Assembly (NCBI RefSeq): GCF_024734075.1 | Contig: NZ_CP102850.1 | Span: 4,960,001-5,024,000, forward strand | Direction: 5' to 3' | DNA: 64,000 nucleotides | From: Gordonia mangrovi | GTDB lineage: Bacteria; Actinomycetota; Actinomycetes; Mycobacteriales; Mycobacteriaceae | In this document: piece by piece, positions 38,185 to 46,041 of the stretch | How positions within the stretch are numbered: the stretch's first letter is position 1 | How the letters are laid out: every line of letters starts with the position of its first letter | Translations under genes and position numbers: made by a program | The notes under the pieces: generated by a model | What the model was told of the DNA's origin: nothing | Seen by the model: the letters and a program-made list of their open reading frames with translations, nothing else | The model's database searches: none

Positions 38185-38686
38185 CACGCACATGATGGCG
38201 ACCGTCTGTGGCGTAGAGCGCGACGCCGTCGGGCAGCGCGCGAGCCATCCGCCGCACCTGCCGGCTGGGGCGGCGGGCACCCATCCCCACGACCACAGCG
38301 GTCGCGCGCGTTCGGGCGACGATGTCGGCGAGTCCGTGGACCGGGTCATCGACCACGGTCTCGGTGGTCACCGGTGCCGAGGTGCGACGCGCGACCGATT
38401 CCTTTGCTCCGCGAAGTTTCTCGTCCACTATCGCGCGCTCCGACAGCAAGTAGGACTCGACCTTGAGAGCATCGTGGCCGATGGTGTCCGAGCGCGGCGG
38501 ACGTGGTCGGGTCGTGGCCATCGCCAGCACGATCCGGCTCTGCTCGTCGACGGCAGCGGCCTGGGTCAGCGCAGCCGTACGCGACGCCGGCGTGTCGCTG
38601 AACCCGACCACCACGATGCCGTGCGGCAGAAGGGAAGTCGATTCTGCGTGCCACCGCTGCAGGTGGCTGAGTGCACACATGGTCAT
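38108..38686 (-). CDS. Universal-stress-protein-like protein
   Basis: A 192-residue protein from ATG 38686 (MTMCALSHLQRW); neighbouring in-frame starts are possible. It has a UspA-like alternation of strands and helices: GIVVVGFSDTPASRTAALTQAAAV at the start and TRATAVVVGMGARRPSRQVRRMARALPDGVALYAT at the end. The G-x2-G-x9-G-S/T ATP-binding signature of canonical UspA is not intact, so nucleotide binding is doubtful. It is divergent from the two-component operon and overlaps the AraC gene tail to tail. Confidence 0.6.
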   Translation of the reverse strand: MTMCALSHLQRWHAESTSLLPHGIVVVGFSDTPASRTAALTQAAAVDEQSRIVLAMATTRPRPPRSDTIGHDALKVESYLLSERAIVDEKLRGAKESVARRTSAPVTTETVVDDPVHGLADIVARTRATAVVVGMGARRPSRQVRRMARALPDGVALYATDGRHHVRVMPRMTVPAGDRRPVLGPLPHPAGA

Positions 38687-38782
38687 TGGTCTCACCTCGG
38701 GTGTGGTCGGATTCGATCGCCGGTACTCATCACGCTAAGCAGCTCGCGACCACTGATCTGCATGCCGCGGACGGAACCCTTG

Positions 38783-38812
38783 TCCACCCTCGGGTGGAGG
38801 GCGGATCCACCC
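38783..38812. promoter_or_regulatory. Three-arm alternative hairpin upstream of the histidine kinase
   Basis: TCCACCC (38783-38789), GGGTGGA (38792-38798) and TCCACCC (38806-38812) can form two mutually exclusive stems that share the middle arm. The element lies 44 bases before the kinase start. It has the shape of an attenuator-like switch; function is not shown. Confidence 0.4.
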
Positions 38813-38855
38813 GCAATGCGATGACCATGTGCACCGACCGCATATCCTTGTGGCG

Positions 38856-40046
38856 GTGAGTTCGTCGATGAGGTGGATACGTAGCCGGATAGAGCTGGCG
38901 GGTGAGGGCTACCCGCCGCTCTTCTCCGCGGTGACGTTGCTCGGTTCGTTCACGATCGTCACCGCTGCGACGGCCCAACGCGTACCGATCGGTCCGCCGT
39001 GGTGGGCACTGATGGGTGCGGCTGTGGCGTTGACCTCGCTGCTGCTCGATCTGTGGCTGCAGAGCAAGCTGCCCTGCAGCATCCTCGCCGCGGTGTCCAC
39101 CGGGTTGATGCTGATGGATCCCGTGTCGCTCGACATCGCACCGCTGTTCCTCGCCCTGAGCACGGCGATCGCCGCCGCGATGGAATCGCTGCGGGCGAGC
39201 GTCGGGGTGTTGGCGTTGTCGATCGCGGTGGTCGTCGTCGGCAGCCTGACCGATCACCTCCAGTCTCCGGCCGCCTACCTCCTCGCGATCCTGTGCGGCT
39301 GGCTGGTCGGTTACATGATGCTGTACCAGAAACTACTGTCGGAGAACGAGGTCCGCGCACAGCGCGTGCGGGCCGACCGCGCGGCCAGTGATGAACGCCG
39401 GCGGATCGCCCGCGAGGTGCATGATGTGATCGCACATTCGCTGTCCATCACCATGCTCAACGTGACCGGCGCGCGACGCGCGCTCGCCGACGGTGACAGC
39501 ACCGACGCGCTCGAGGCTCTCGAAGACGCCGAACGACTGGGGCGGCAGGCGATGACCGAGATCCGGTACATCGTCAAGGTGCTCGGCACCGACGCCGCCG
39601 AATCGGCACCCACCCCAGGTGCCTGTGACGTCGAGGGACTCGTCGAGGAGTATCGCAAGGCCGGGTTGACGGTCGAATTCGATCTGCGCGGAGACCTCGC
39701 CGCCATCCCCGGGCCGATCGGATCCGCCCTCTACCGCATCACCCAGGAATCTCTGGCCAACGTGGTGAAGCACGCCCCCGCGCCGTCGGCGTCGATCGCA
39801 TTGCACGCCGACGACGAGGTGTCGCTGTGGGTGAGCAATCCCTATACGCCGGGCGCACGACGGGGAACCGACGGGTCGGGGATCGAGGGGATGAAGCAGC
39901 GGGCGAGTCTGTTGGGTGGCGCGGTGGACGCGATTCCCGGCTCCGGCGAATGGGTGGTGCGCGCCATCTTCCCGGCCACCCACCAGCGCACCTCACCCGG
40001 GCAGGCCTCATCCGAGCAGACCTCACCCGAGCGGACGGGGGCCTGA
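38856..40046 (+). CDS. NarL-type sensor histidine kinase
   Basis: A 396-residue membrane sensor kinase; GTG 38856 is used, with ATG 38868 as an alternative. The N-terminal half has four or five hydrophobic segments (PPLFSAVTLLGSFTIVTAAT, WWALMGAAVALTSLLLDLWL, SVGVLALSIAVVVVGSL, AYLLAILCGWLVGYMML) without a large external loop. The HisKA_3 box is DERRRIAREVHDVIAHSLS (phospho-acceptor His). The HATPase_c domain ends with GSGIEGMKQRASLLGG. A tail of three 15-base repeats encodes TSPGQ/ASSEQ/TSPER. Its stop overlaps the start of the cognate regulator (TGATG). Confidence 0.9.
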   Translation: MSSSMRWIRSRIELAGEGYPPLFSAVTLLGSFTIVTAATAQRVPIGPPWWALMGAAVALTSLLLDLWLQSKLPCSILAAVSTGLMLMDPVSLDIAPLFLALSTAIAAAMESLRASVGVLALSIAVVVVGSLTDHLQSPAAYLLAILCGWLVGYMMLYQKLLSENEVRAQRVRADRAASDERRRIAREVHDVIAHSLSITMLNVTGARRALADGDSTDALEALEDAERLGRQAMTEIRYIVKVLGTDAAESAPTPGACDVEGLVEEYRKAGLTVEFDLRGDLAAIPGPIGSALYRITQESLANVVKHAPAPSASIALHADDEVSLWVSNPYTPGARRGTDGSGIEGMKQRASLLGGAVDAIPGSGEWVVRAIFPATHQRTSPGQASSEQTSPERTGA

Positions 40047-40744
40047 TGACATCGACTCGTCCCGTGCCGGTGGACGCGACCCCGACCCGGGTGATGCTCG
40101 TCGACGATCAAGAGTTGGTACGCACCGGGTTGCGCCGAATACTGCGAGCGCGCGATGGCTTCGAGATCGTCGGGGAGTGCGGCGACGGGAGCGAGGTGGT
40201 CACCGCCGCCTCGGCCTGTAGGCCCGACATCATCCTGATGGACCTCCGGATGCGCCACGTAGACGGCATCACCGCGACCGTTTCGGTCGGTCGAATGGCC
40301 GACCCCCCGCCCGTTCTCGTACTCACCACCTTCGATGACGATCGGTTGCTGTCGGGGGCGTTGCGTGCCGGTGCGGCCGGATTCATCCTGAAGGACTCGC
40401 CGGCCGAGTCGCTGATCTGGGCGGTACGGGCCGTTGTCGCCGATGGTGCGTTTCTGGATCCTGCGGTGACCGCACGTGTCCTGCACGGCTTTCGGCGTTC
40501 GGCTCCGGCCACGTCGATGTCACCGGATCACGGGCTCACCGACCGCGAGCTCGACGTGCTGAAACTGATGGCGCGCGGGCATACGAACCGCGAGATCGGC
40601 ACCCGGCTGTTCATCTCCGAGGTCACGGTCAAGAGCCACGTCAATCACATCTTCACCAAACTCGATCTCCGTGACCGCGCCGCGGCGATCGTCTACGCAT
40701 TCGATCATTCGCTGGTGATCCCGAACGGATCCGACGGTATGTGA
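40046..40744 (+). CDS. NarL/LuxR-family response regulator
   Basis: A 232-residue regulator from ATG 40046, overlapping the kinase stop by one base. The receiver domain has the acidic pair VDDQE (Asp20/21), the phospho-acceptor in DIILMDLRM (Asp66) and the conserved Lys in FILKDSPAE. A C-terminal LuxR-type helix-turn-helix follows (LTDRELDVLKLMARGHTNREIGTRLFISEVTVKSHVNHIFTKL). It forms a complete two-component system with the preceding kinase. The stimulus and targets are unknown; the adjacent hotdog genes and the divergent stress protein are possible targets. Confidence 0.93.
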   Translation: MTSTRPVPVDATPTRVMLVDDQELVRTGLRRILRARDGFEIVGECGDGSEVVTAASACRPDIILMDLRMRHVDGITATVSVGRMADPPPVLVLTTFDDDRLLSGALRAGAAGFILKDSPAESLIWAVRAVVADGAFLDPAVTARVLHGFRRSAPATSMSPDHGLTDRELDVLKLMARGHTNREIGTRLFISEVTVKSHVNHIFTKLDLRDRAAAIVYAFDHSLVIPNGSDGM

Positions 40745-40842
40745 CCGGCCGAAGCGGTTTGACCTACCGACAGGGTTTGACCGACCGTCGGCGTCTGATC
40801 GACATGTATTGGCATCACAGCGCCGATTCGCTAGCGTGAAGC

Positions 40843-41247
40843 ATGGCCACAGAGCTGGTCGAGGGCATGATCTTCCGGACACCGGCAGCGGTGGCGGTCG
40901 ATGACGCACTCATCGGCGCTTTTGCCGATGTGATCGGCTCGGCCGGCGACGCCATCCCGATTGGCGTGATCTTTCGCGTCAGTGTCGAACTGGCGCATCA
41001 GGCCATGGATTCCGGCGTCGTTCCCCGCGACGGCATCGTGCACACCGCGGAGTCCCTCCGGGTGCGCCGGGCGCCTGTGCGTGGCGACCTGCTCAGCGGC
41101 GTGCTGACCGTCACCCACGTCCGCCATCGCGCCGGAGCCACCCAGCTCGCGGTGCGCAGTGACATCCACGCCGACGGAGAGACCGAGCCGATCGCCGCGA
41201 GCACCTCGACGCTGGTGTTCCGATCCGAGGGGGCCGCCGATGAGTGA
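40843..41247 (+). CDS. Hotdog-fold dehydratase subunit (MaoC N-terminal-like)
   Basis: A 134-residue protein from ATG 40843. The sequence (EGMIFRTPAAVAVDDALIGAFADVIGSAGDAIPIGVIF...VPRDGIVHTAESLRVRRAPVRGDLLSGVLTV) resembles the N-terminal, non-catalytic hotdog domain of (3R)-hydroxyacyl-ACP/CoA dehydratases such as HadA/HadC. The stop lies inside the start of the next gene (eight-base overlap), so the pair is coupled and likely forms a heterodimer. Confidence 0.7.
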   Translation: MATELVEGMIFRTPAAVAVDDALIGAFADVIGSAGDAIPIGVIFRVSVELAHQAMDSGVVPRDGIVHTAESLRVRRAPVRGDLLSGVLTVTHVRHRAGATQLAVRSDIHADGETEPIAASTSTLVFRSEGAADE

Positions 41248-41743
41248 CGTGCTCGGTCGACCCGGTCTCCATGGTCCGGAGTGGCACGGTCCCGAGAGAC
41301 ATGGTCCGGAGAGACATGGTCCGGAGAGCCACGGCACCGAACTCCTCGGGCACCTGTGGGATGCCGAGGAATACCTCACTCTCGACCGGGTGCGGCGCTA
41401 TGCCGAGGCTTCTGGCGACTCCAACGCGATCCATATCGATCCGGCCGCGGCGCGCGCGGTCGGCCTGGCCGCCCCGGTGGCGCACGGACTGCTTCTCGTC
41501 GCCATCATCTTGGCCTACGCACAGCGCTGGGCCGGCAGCAGTGGGGCGGTGATCACCGGTTGTGACACGCGGTTCGTCCGGCCGGTCCTCGTCGGCGAGG
41601 AACCGACCGTCCTCCACCTGACCGGAACACTTGCTTCCGAGGGGCACATCACCGCCACCGTCTGGGTACTCGATGCCGACGGGGTCACCCACCGTCCCGT
41701 GATCCGGCCCATCCGGCTCAGCTACGCGCCCGCGCCCGGGTGA
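41240..41743 (+). CDS. MaoC-like hydratase/dehydratase subunit with HGPE repeats
   Basis: A 167-residue protein from ATG 41240. Four 15-base repeats (41270-41329) encode HGPEW/HGPER/HGPER/HGPES in residues 11-30, an unusual low-complexity insertion before the fold. The hydratase-2 motif is YAEASGDSNAIHIDPAAARAVGLAAPVAHGLLL, with the catalytic Asp/His pair (D and H in DSNAIHID). It is the catalytic partner of the upstream subunit; together they would hydrate or dehydrate an enoyl thioester. The stop TGA abuts the stop of the convergent SRPBCC gene so that the two form TGATCA. Confidence 0.82.
   Translation: MSDVLGRPGLHGPEWHGPERHGPERHGPESHGTELLGHLWDAEEYLTLDRVRRYAEASGDSNAIHIDPAAARAVGLAAPVAHGLLLVAIILAYAQRWAGSSGAVITGCDTRFVRPVLVGEEPTVLHLTGTLASEGHITATVWVLDADGVTHRPVIRPIRLSYAPAPG
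41270..41329 (+). repeat. Four tandem 15-base coding repeats (HGPER)
   Basis: Units at 41270-41284, 41285-41299, 41300-41314 and 41315-41329 follow CATGGTCCGGAGAGA with few changes. The frame is kept. The repeats lie before the conserved hotdog fold. Confidence 0.88.
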
Positions 41744-42193
41744 TCAGCGACCGACGAGTTCCGCTGCGCGTCTCAGATCACTGCGCAGCGCCGGGGGAGT
41801 GAGCACCCGCACTATCGGCAGTACCGGCGCCACGATGGTGGGAACGGTCAGACGCGCCACCGCACGGACCTCCGTCCCGGCATCGGTCGTATCGGTGAAC
41901 ATGAGCGCCAGATGTGCGTCGACGGCGTGCCATCCGCCGATCTCCTCCCACCGCCGACCCCGCAGGCACTCGGTGACCTCCAATCGTGGACGGACCCACG
42001 GAACGACGGTGACGTCGGCCCAGCTGCTGCCGATGTCGCCGGGCTGTGCTCCCGGTGCTTTGAGTGCGTCGACGGAACGCAGACTCGACTGCCAGGCCGG
42101 TCGGTTCGCCGGGTCGCTGAGGTAATCGAAAACCGCTTGTCGGGGTGCCGCGAACCGCACCGAAACATCGGCAATCTGCGCTCGAACGCTCAC
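41744..42193 (-). CDS. SRPBCC-family protein
   Basis: A 149-residue START-like protein. GTG 42193 has AAGGGA eight bases upstream; GTG 42199 is also in frame but very close to that site. The pattern VSVRFAAPRQAVFDYLSDPANRPAWQSSLRSVD...RPRLEVTECLRGRRWEEIGGWHAVDAHLALMFTDTTDAGTEVRAVARLTV fits the polyketide-cyclase/dehydrase (SRPBCC) superfamily, which binds hydrophobic ligands in a deep pocket. The ligand is unknown. A putative 30-residue membrane peptide gene ends 34 bases upstream on the same strand. Confidence 0.75.
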   Translation of the reverse strand: MSVRAQIADVSVRFAAPRQAVFDYLSDPANRPAWQSSLRSVDALKAPGAQPGDIGSSWADVTVVPWVRPRLEVTECLRGRRWEEIGGWHAVDAHLALMFTDTTDAGTEVRAVARLTVPTIVAPVLPIVRVLTPPALRSDLRRAAELVGR

Positions 42194-42227
42194 CGGCACA
42201 ATCCCTTACGTGGTCTGTGCCACCGCG

Positions 42228-42320
42228 TCAGTGAGCCGGCTTCAGGCCGATCGCGGATGCGACGATCGTCATCGAGACCACCAGTGCCACAACAAAAATG
42301 ATCGAGGGAATCAGGCGCAC
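42228..42320 (-). CDS. Putative 30-residue membrane peptide
   Basis: A short frame from GTG 42320 to TGA 42228 encodes MRLIPSIIFVVALVV followed by a second hydrophobic stretch and the polar tail GLKPAH. That is one transmembrane helix with a basic N-terminus. The stop of the frame upstream of the GTG (TGA) confirms that it cannot be longer. It lies in the otherwise empty spacer upstream of the SRPBCC gene and would be read as the first gene of that unit. The ribosome-binding site is weak (GGACGAG). No family is recognised; a chance hydrophobic frame is possible. Confidence 0.4.
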   Translation of the reverse strand: MRLIPSIIFVVALVVSMTIVASAIGLKPAH

Positions 42321-42449
42321 CTCGTCCGGTTGTCATCGTCGACATGCCCGATTCTATCGCCGTCGGGTCGGTCCAGGGTGGTGGTTTTCGCCACCATCAT
42401 CCACGCTCCGAGCGGGCTGCGCTCGACTCCGGCAGGCACAACCGCTACT

Positions 42450-42469
42450 CTGACTACAGTTGTAGTCAG
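42450..42469. promoter_or_regulatory. Perfect 9-2-9 palindrome upstream of mpaB-like gene 2
   Basis: CTGACTACA-GT-TGTAGTCAG is a perfect inverted repeat ending 13 bases before the GTG start at 42483, where a repressor would block transcription or translation. The size and symmetry fit a TetR-type operator. The same left arm occurs upstream of the other DUF2236 gene (629-648). No TetR gene is in the window. Confidence 0.65.
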
Positions 42470-42482
42470 ATAAGGACAAACG

Positions 42483-43334
42483 GTGACCAGTACAGAGCGC
42501 ATGTCGCGCGCAGAGATGGACCAGATCGACAGCAGCTTCTTCGCGAAGTCGTTGTTGTCGATGGGGCAGACGATGAGCACCGCCAACGTCATCATGCAGT
42601 TGGCCAACCCCGCAGTGGGGTACGGGGTGGCGCACAGCACCGTGGAGAGCGGCCGCCTCGATCGGCATCCGATCAAGCGCGCCCGCACCACCGCCTCCTA
42701 CCTGGCCGTGGCCGCGATGGGCACAGCCGACGACCGACGACGGTTCCGCCAGGCCGTGAACCGCCAGCATGCACAGGTCCGCTCCCGTGACGACAGTCCG
42801 GTCGAATACAACGCGATGAATCCCGAACTGCAACTGTGGGTCGCGGCGTGCCTCTACATCGGCTGGGAAGACATCTACGAACGGGTCCACGGACCTCTGG
42901 TGGGTGCTGAACGCGAGACGTTCTACCAGCAGGGCAAGGTGGTCGGTACGACGCTCCAGATGCCGGCCGAGATGTGGCCGGCCGACCGGGATCGGTTCCA
43001 GGCGTACTGGGATGAGCAGGTCGGACGCATCGAGATCAGTGATGAGATCCGGGACTTTCTGCTCAACATCGCCAACTTCGGCTATGCACACCGGTTCATC
43101 CAGCAGCGGTACGGACCGACGAAGTACCGCCGCACCGTCGGCTACCTGCCCGAACCGTTCCGGACCGCCCTTCGCGTGCCGTGGTCGGCGGCCGACCAGC
43201 AGTGGTTCGACGCATACATCGAACGACAGGTGCAGCTCGAGCGTCGCAAGCCACTGTGGTTGTCCCAGCTGATGTTCCGCGCCCTGCTCTGGGATACACG
43301 GTTGCGCAACCGATTCGGGCGCCCGCTGGTGTGA
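42483..43334 (+). CDS. MpaB-family (DUF2236) oxygenase, copy 2
   Basis: A 283-residue protein from GTG 42483, shorter than copy 1. The DUF2236 features are a helical N-terminus (MGQTMSTANVIMQLANPAVGYGVAHS), RTTASYLAVAAMGTADDRRRFRQAVNRQHAQVRS, NAMNPELQLWVAACLYIGWEDIYERVHG and a C-terminal LLNIANFGYAHRFIQQRYGP. The order of these blocks matches haem-dependent family members, but the substrate is unknown. The gene is preceded by a perfect palindrome and followed by a degenerate region. It is probably a single-gene, repressor-controlled unit. Confidence 0.8.
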   Translation: MTSTERMSRAEMDQIDSSFFAKSLLSMGQTMSTANVIMQLANPAVGYGVAHSTVESGRLDRHPIKRARTTASYLAVAAMGTADDRRRFRQAVNRQHAQVRSRDDSPVEYNAMNPELQLWVAACLYIGWEDIYERVHGPLVGAERETFYQQGKVVGTTLQMPAEMWPADRDRFQAYWDEQVGRIEISDEIRDFLLNIANFGYAHRFIQQRYGPTKYRRTVGYLPEPFRTALRVPWSAADQQWFDAYIERQVQLERRKPLWLSQLMFRALLWDTRLRNRFGRPLV

Positions 43335-43342
43335 GTTGAGGG

Positions 43343-43550
43343 TCAGAACGAATCCCGATGTCGCTCCTGTTCGAGGAGCGCATCGAGATCCTTCAGGCAC
43401 GCCATCGATGCCATCGACGAAGTTGGCGCGGAACCATTCGGTGAGCTCGGCCGGATCGTATCCACGCTGTAGAGCGTGACCACCCAGCACCATCAATCGG
43501 GGGATGTGGTGTACGCAGCCGCCGCCGTACCGACGAAGCCACCGTGTACG
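43343..43550 (-). pseudogene. Remnant of a cryptochrome/photolyase-related gene
   Basis: On the minus strand, CVHHIPRLMVLGGHALQRGYDP followed by AELTEWFRANFVDGID matches the conserved block of FeS-type bacterial photolyase-related proteins, where HHI-RLMVL...WF...FVDG is typical. Directly afterwards the frame shifts, and ACLKDLDALLEQERHRDSF with TGA 43343-43345 looks like the C-terminus of the same protein. The roughly 100 or more residues normally between these blocks, and the whole N-terminal half, are missing. This is therefore an internally deleted, frame-shifted relic. The upstream limit given is approximate. Confidence 0.5.
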
Positions 43551-43663
43551 ACACCGCGACCGATATCGCACCGCGGATCGTCGCCGAATACACCGGCGGC
43601 ACGCCGGTCGGCAACGCGCTCCGGCCCGCCTGGGCGCCCACGATCCTGCATGACACGTGGTGA
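43529..43663 (+). pseudogene. 3' remnant of an unidentified plus-strand gene
   Basis: The plus frame ending at TGA 43661-43663 reads DEATVYDTATDIAPRIVAEYT... and finishes with APTILHDTW. Its third codon positions are almost all G or C, as expected for real coding sequence here, but no convincing start or N-terminal part exists. It looks like the tail of a broken gene. Family not recognised. The remainder of 43335-43792 carries nothing else I can support except the jetA ribosome-binding site. Confidence 0.35.
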
Positions 43664-43792
43664 GCGTCACATTCGACCGAAGCGCTGACCACCGCTGACC
43701 GCCGCCCGACACCCGCACCGTGCGGCCGCCCAGAGCAGACGTGGCACACTACCTCGGGTCTTCTTTACCCCTGCGAACCCGGTGAGGCGGCG

Positions 43793-45253
43793 ATGGACAA
43801 CACAGAGCAGCCGACGTTGGCGCAGGCGTGGGACGCCAACCGCTCGATTCAGCGGTCGGCGGCCGTTCGACTGTTCTCCGCCACGAACTCGGCGTTGTAT
43901 GTGACGCTCATGGAACGTCACCTCGACTTCGGCGCCCGACGGACGGAGACCGAACTGACCGTGCGTCTCGAGCGCGACCTCGTCGAACTCGGCGCCACCG
44001 ACCAGGCCGGCGGGCTCGAGCTGATCAAGTTGTGGGCCAAGCAGGGATGGTTGCACCGGGTCACGGACCCGGCGGCCGCCGCGGGGCACAACGTGTGCCA
44101 TCTGACCGCCGAGGCGCGGTCGGTGCTCGACTACATGCGTCGTCTGCGTCGTGCCGACAGTGTCGCCACCGGCGGATCCATCAACGGCATCGCCGCGGGA
44201 CTGCGTCGCGTCGTCGGCCAGGTCTCCGACGACCCGGGGCAGATTCGCGAGGAGATCGAACACCAGATCAGCGAACTCGACGCCGAACTCGCCGACCTCG
44301 ACGCCGGCCGCCGGCGCCCACCTGATCTGCGCACCGCCGAGGACGAAGCACGCGCCATCGCCTATCAGATGGAACAGATCGTCTCCGACATCGGCCAGTA
44401 CGGCGCCATGCTGGATCGCATCACCACGCAACTGCTCGACGACCCGCACGACTCCGATCTGGCCTACCGCGATCGGCAACGGCAGATGTTCGACGACTAC
44501 GAGACACTGCTCGAGTCCTCCCAGAGTGCGTCGTATCACGCCTTCACCCACATGATCCAGGACCCGACCCAGCGCGAGCGGCTGGTCGCCGACATCGCGA
44601 CGGTCACCGATCGGTTACCCGACATCGAACCCGGTCTCCGGTCGGTGATGGACAACTTCTTCGAGCTGGTGACCCAGCAGATGGGGGAGGTCGGGCGTAC
44701 GCGCCAGCGGTGTGCCCGCCGTATCCGTCGTTTCGTCGCCGCGGGCACGTTGGAGCAGAGCAGAGGCGTCGCGCGCCAGCTCAATGACGCACTGGCGTCG
44801 GCACACGAGCTGCTCAAGTCGTCGCTCGCCGATCGCCGGCTCGGCTACGAGCTGCCGGTGGCCACGCCCGCGGTCACATCGATCGGCCGACTCGCCTTCG
44901 AGATCCGCGATCAGACCCCGCCGGCGCAGGCCGCCCCCATCGCCGCCGGCGCCGATCTCACTTCGTTTGCGTCCTTGGCCGGCCAGGTCGACACCGTCGA
45001 GCTCACCGATGCCGTCAATGCTGCCGTGGCCGATGGCCCGGTGACGCTCTCGGACGTGGTCGCACGGCTCGACGAGCCCTATCTCGCCCATGTGATCGTG
45101 CTGTGGTCATGGGCACTCAGGCAACCCGGCAACCCGCATGCGGAGTCGACCATCGTCCGGTTCCGCTCACTCGAGGGTTCCGACCGGGCCATCGAGGTTC
45201 CGGCGCTGTCTTTCACCGAACCCATCCCCACCGCGGAGGTCGACGCATCATGA
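43793..45253 (+). CDS. jetA: JetA/MksF-like kleisin (DUF3375)
   Basis: A 486-residue protein from ATG 43793 behind GTGAGG. The N-terminal part is winged-helix-like ([37 protein letters not shown]), followed by long helices and coiled-coil stretches ([23 protein letters not shown]...). A conserved region then follows ([25 protein letters not shown]...[26 protein letters not shown]). This matches DUF3375, the MukF-like kleisin of Wadjet/MksBEF SMC complexes. It bridges the SMC heads and recruits the small kite subunit. Its stop overlaps the jetB start by ATGA, so stoichiometric coupled synthesis is likely. Confidence 0.9.
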   Translation: MDNTEQPTLAQAWDANRSIQRSAAVRLFSATNSALYVTLMERHLDFGARRTETELTVRLERDLVELGATDQAGGLELIKLWAKQGWLHRVTDPAAAAGHNVCHLTAEARSVLDYMRRLRRADSVATGGSINGIAAGLRRVVGQVSDDPGQIREEIEHQISELDAELADLDAGRRRPPDLRTAEDEARAIAYQMEQIVSDIGQYGAMLDRITTQLLDDPHDSDLAYRDRQRQMFDDYETLLESSQSASYHAFTHMIQDPTQRERLVADIATVTDRLPDIEPGLRSVMDNFFELVTQQMGEVGRTRQRCARRIRRFVAAGTLEQSRGVARQLNDALASAHELLKSSLADRRLGYELPVATPAVTSIGRLAFEIRDQTPPAQAAPIAAGADLTSFASLAGQVDTVELTDAVNAAVADGPVTLSDVVARLDEPYLAHVIVLWSWALRQPGNPHAESTIVRFRSLEGSDRAIEVPALSFTEPIPTAEVDAS

Positions 45254-46041
45254 ACAGCAGCACCGACGTTCGGGGCGATCACGGCAACGACCGGTCGTCG
45301 GACGAGTACGCCGGGTTCGACGAACTACCCGCCGTCGAGAAGGCCCGGCCGGACGAGTCGCCGGGCGCCCCACGCTTCGAAGGGGATGTCAGCGCGCTGC
45401 CGGACCGTGCGTGCTGGGCGCTGCAGAACCTGCTCACGCGGCGTTACGTGAGCGGCGATCGTGCGCCCCAACTGTGGGCCTGGGTGACCGAATACCAGGA
45501 TGCGCTGCGCGTGCGGCTCTCCGAACTCGATCTGCGGTTGCGGATCGTCGACGAGGTCGAGGTGGCCTTCGTCGAACAGGCCGGATACGACTCACGGTGG
45601 GGACGCAAGATCCTCAAACGCGAGACCATCAACACCTACGACGCCATCCTGGCGTTGCACCTGGCGAAGTACATGCGGGCATCCCGCGACGAGCACGTGA
45701 TCATCACCACCGAAGAGATCCACGAACTGTTCGCCGGTGTCACCAACACCATCGACCGCGATCTCGCATTGTTCGACAAGCGGATCGGCCGCGCGATCGA
45801 CAAGCTCGAAGAGATGGACTTCCTGCGCAAGCACCGAGACGACCCGGACACGTTCACGGTGAGTCCGGTCATCTCCGCGGTGATGACCGCGTCGGTGATC
45901 ACCGATCTCCAACGTCAATTCGAGCAGTTCATCGGTTCCGGTGACCCCGGGGACGACGTCGTCGACTCACCACTGCCTGCGGACGGGGCCGGTGGGGACC
46001 GCAACAGCGGCGACGCAGAAGCAGAAGGAGACGAGTGGTGA
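45250..46041 (+). CDS. jetB: JetB/MksE-like kite subunit (DUF4194)
   Basis: A 263-residue protein from ATG 45250, overlapping the jetA stop. A 50-residue acidic, disordered head precedes the DUF4194 core: [77 protein letters not shown], and a C-terminal winged helix [15 protein letters not shown]...[12 protein letters not shown]. The tail is again acidic. This is the MukE-like (kite) accessory subunit that binds the kleisin and DNA. Coupled to jetC through a GTGA overlap. Confidence 0.88.
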   Translation: MNSSTDVRGDHGNDRSSDEYAGFDELPAVEKARPDESPGAPRFEGDVSALPDRACWALQNLLTRRYVSGDRAPQLWAWVTEYQDALRVRLSELDLRLRIVDEVEVAFVEQAGYDSRWGRKILKRETINTYDAILALHLAKYMRASRDEHVIITTEEIHELFAGVTNTIDRDLALFDKRIGRAIDKLEEMDFLRKHRDDPDTFTVSPVISAVMTASVITDLQRQFEQFIGSGDPGDDVVDSPLPADGAGGDRNSGDAEAEGDEW

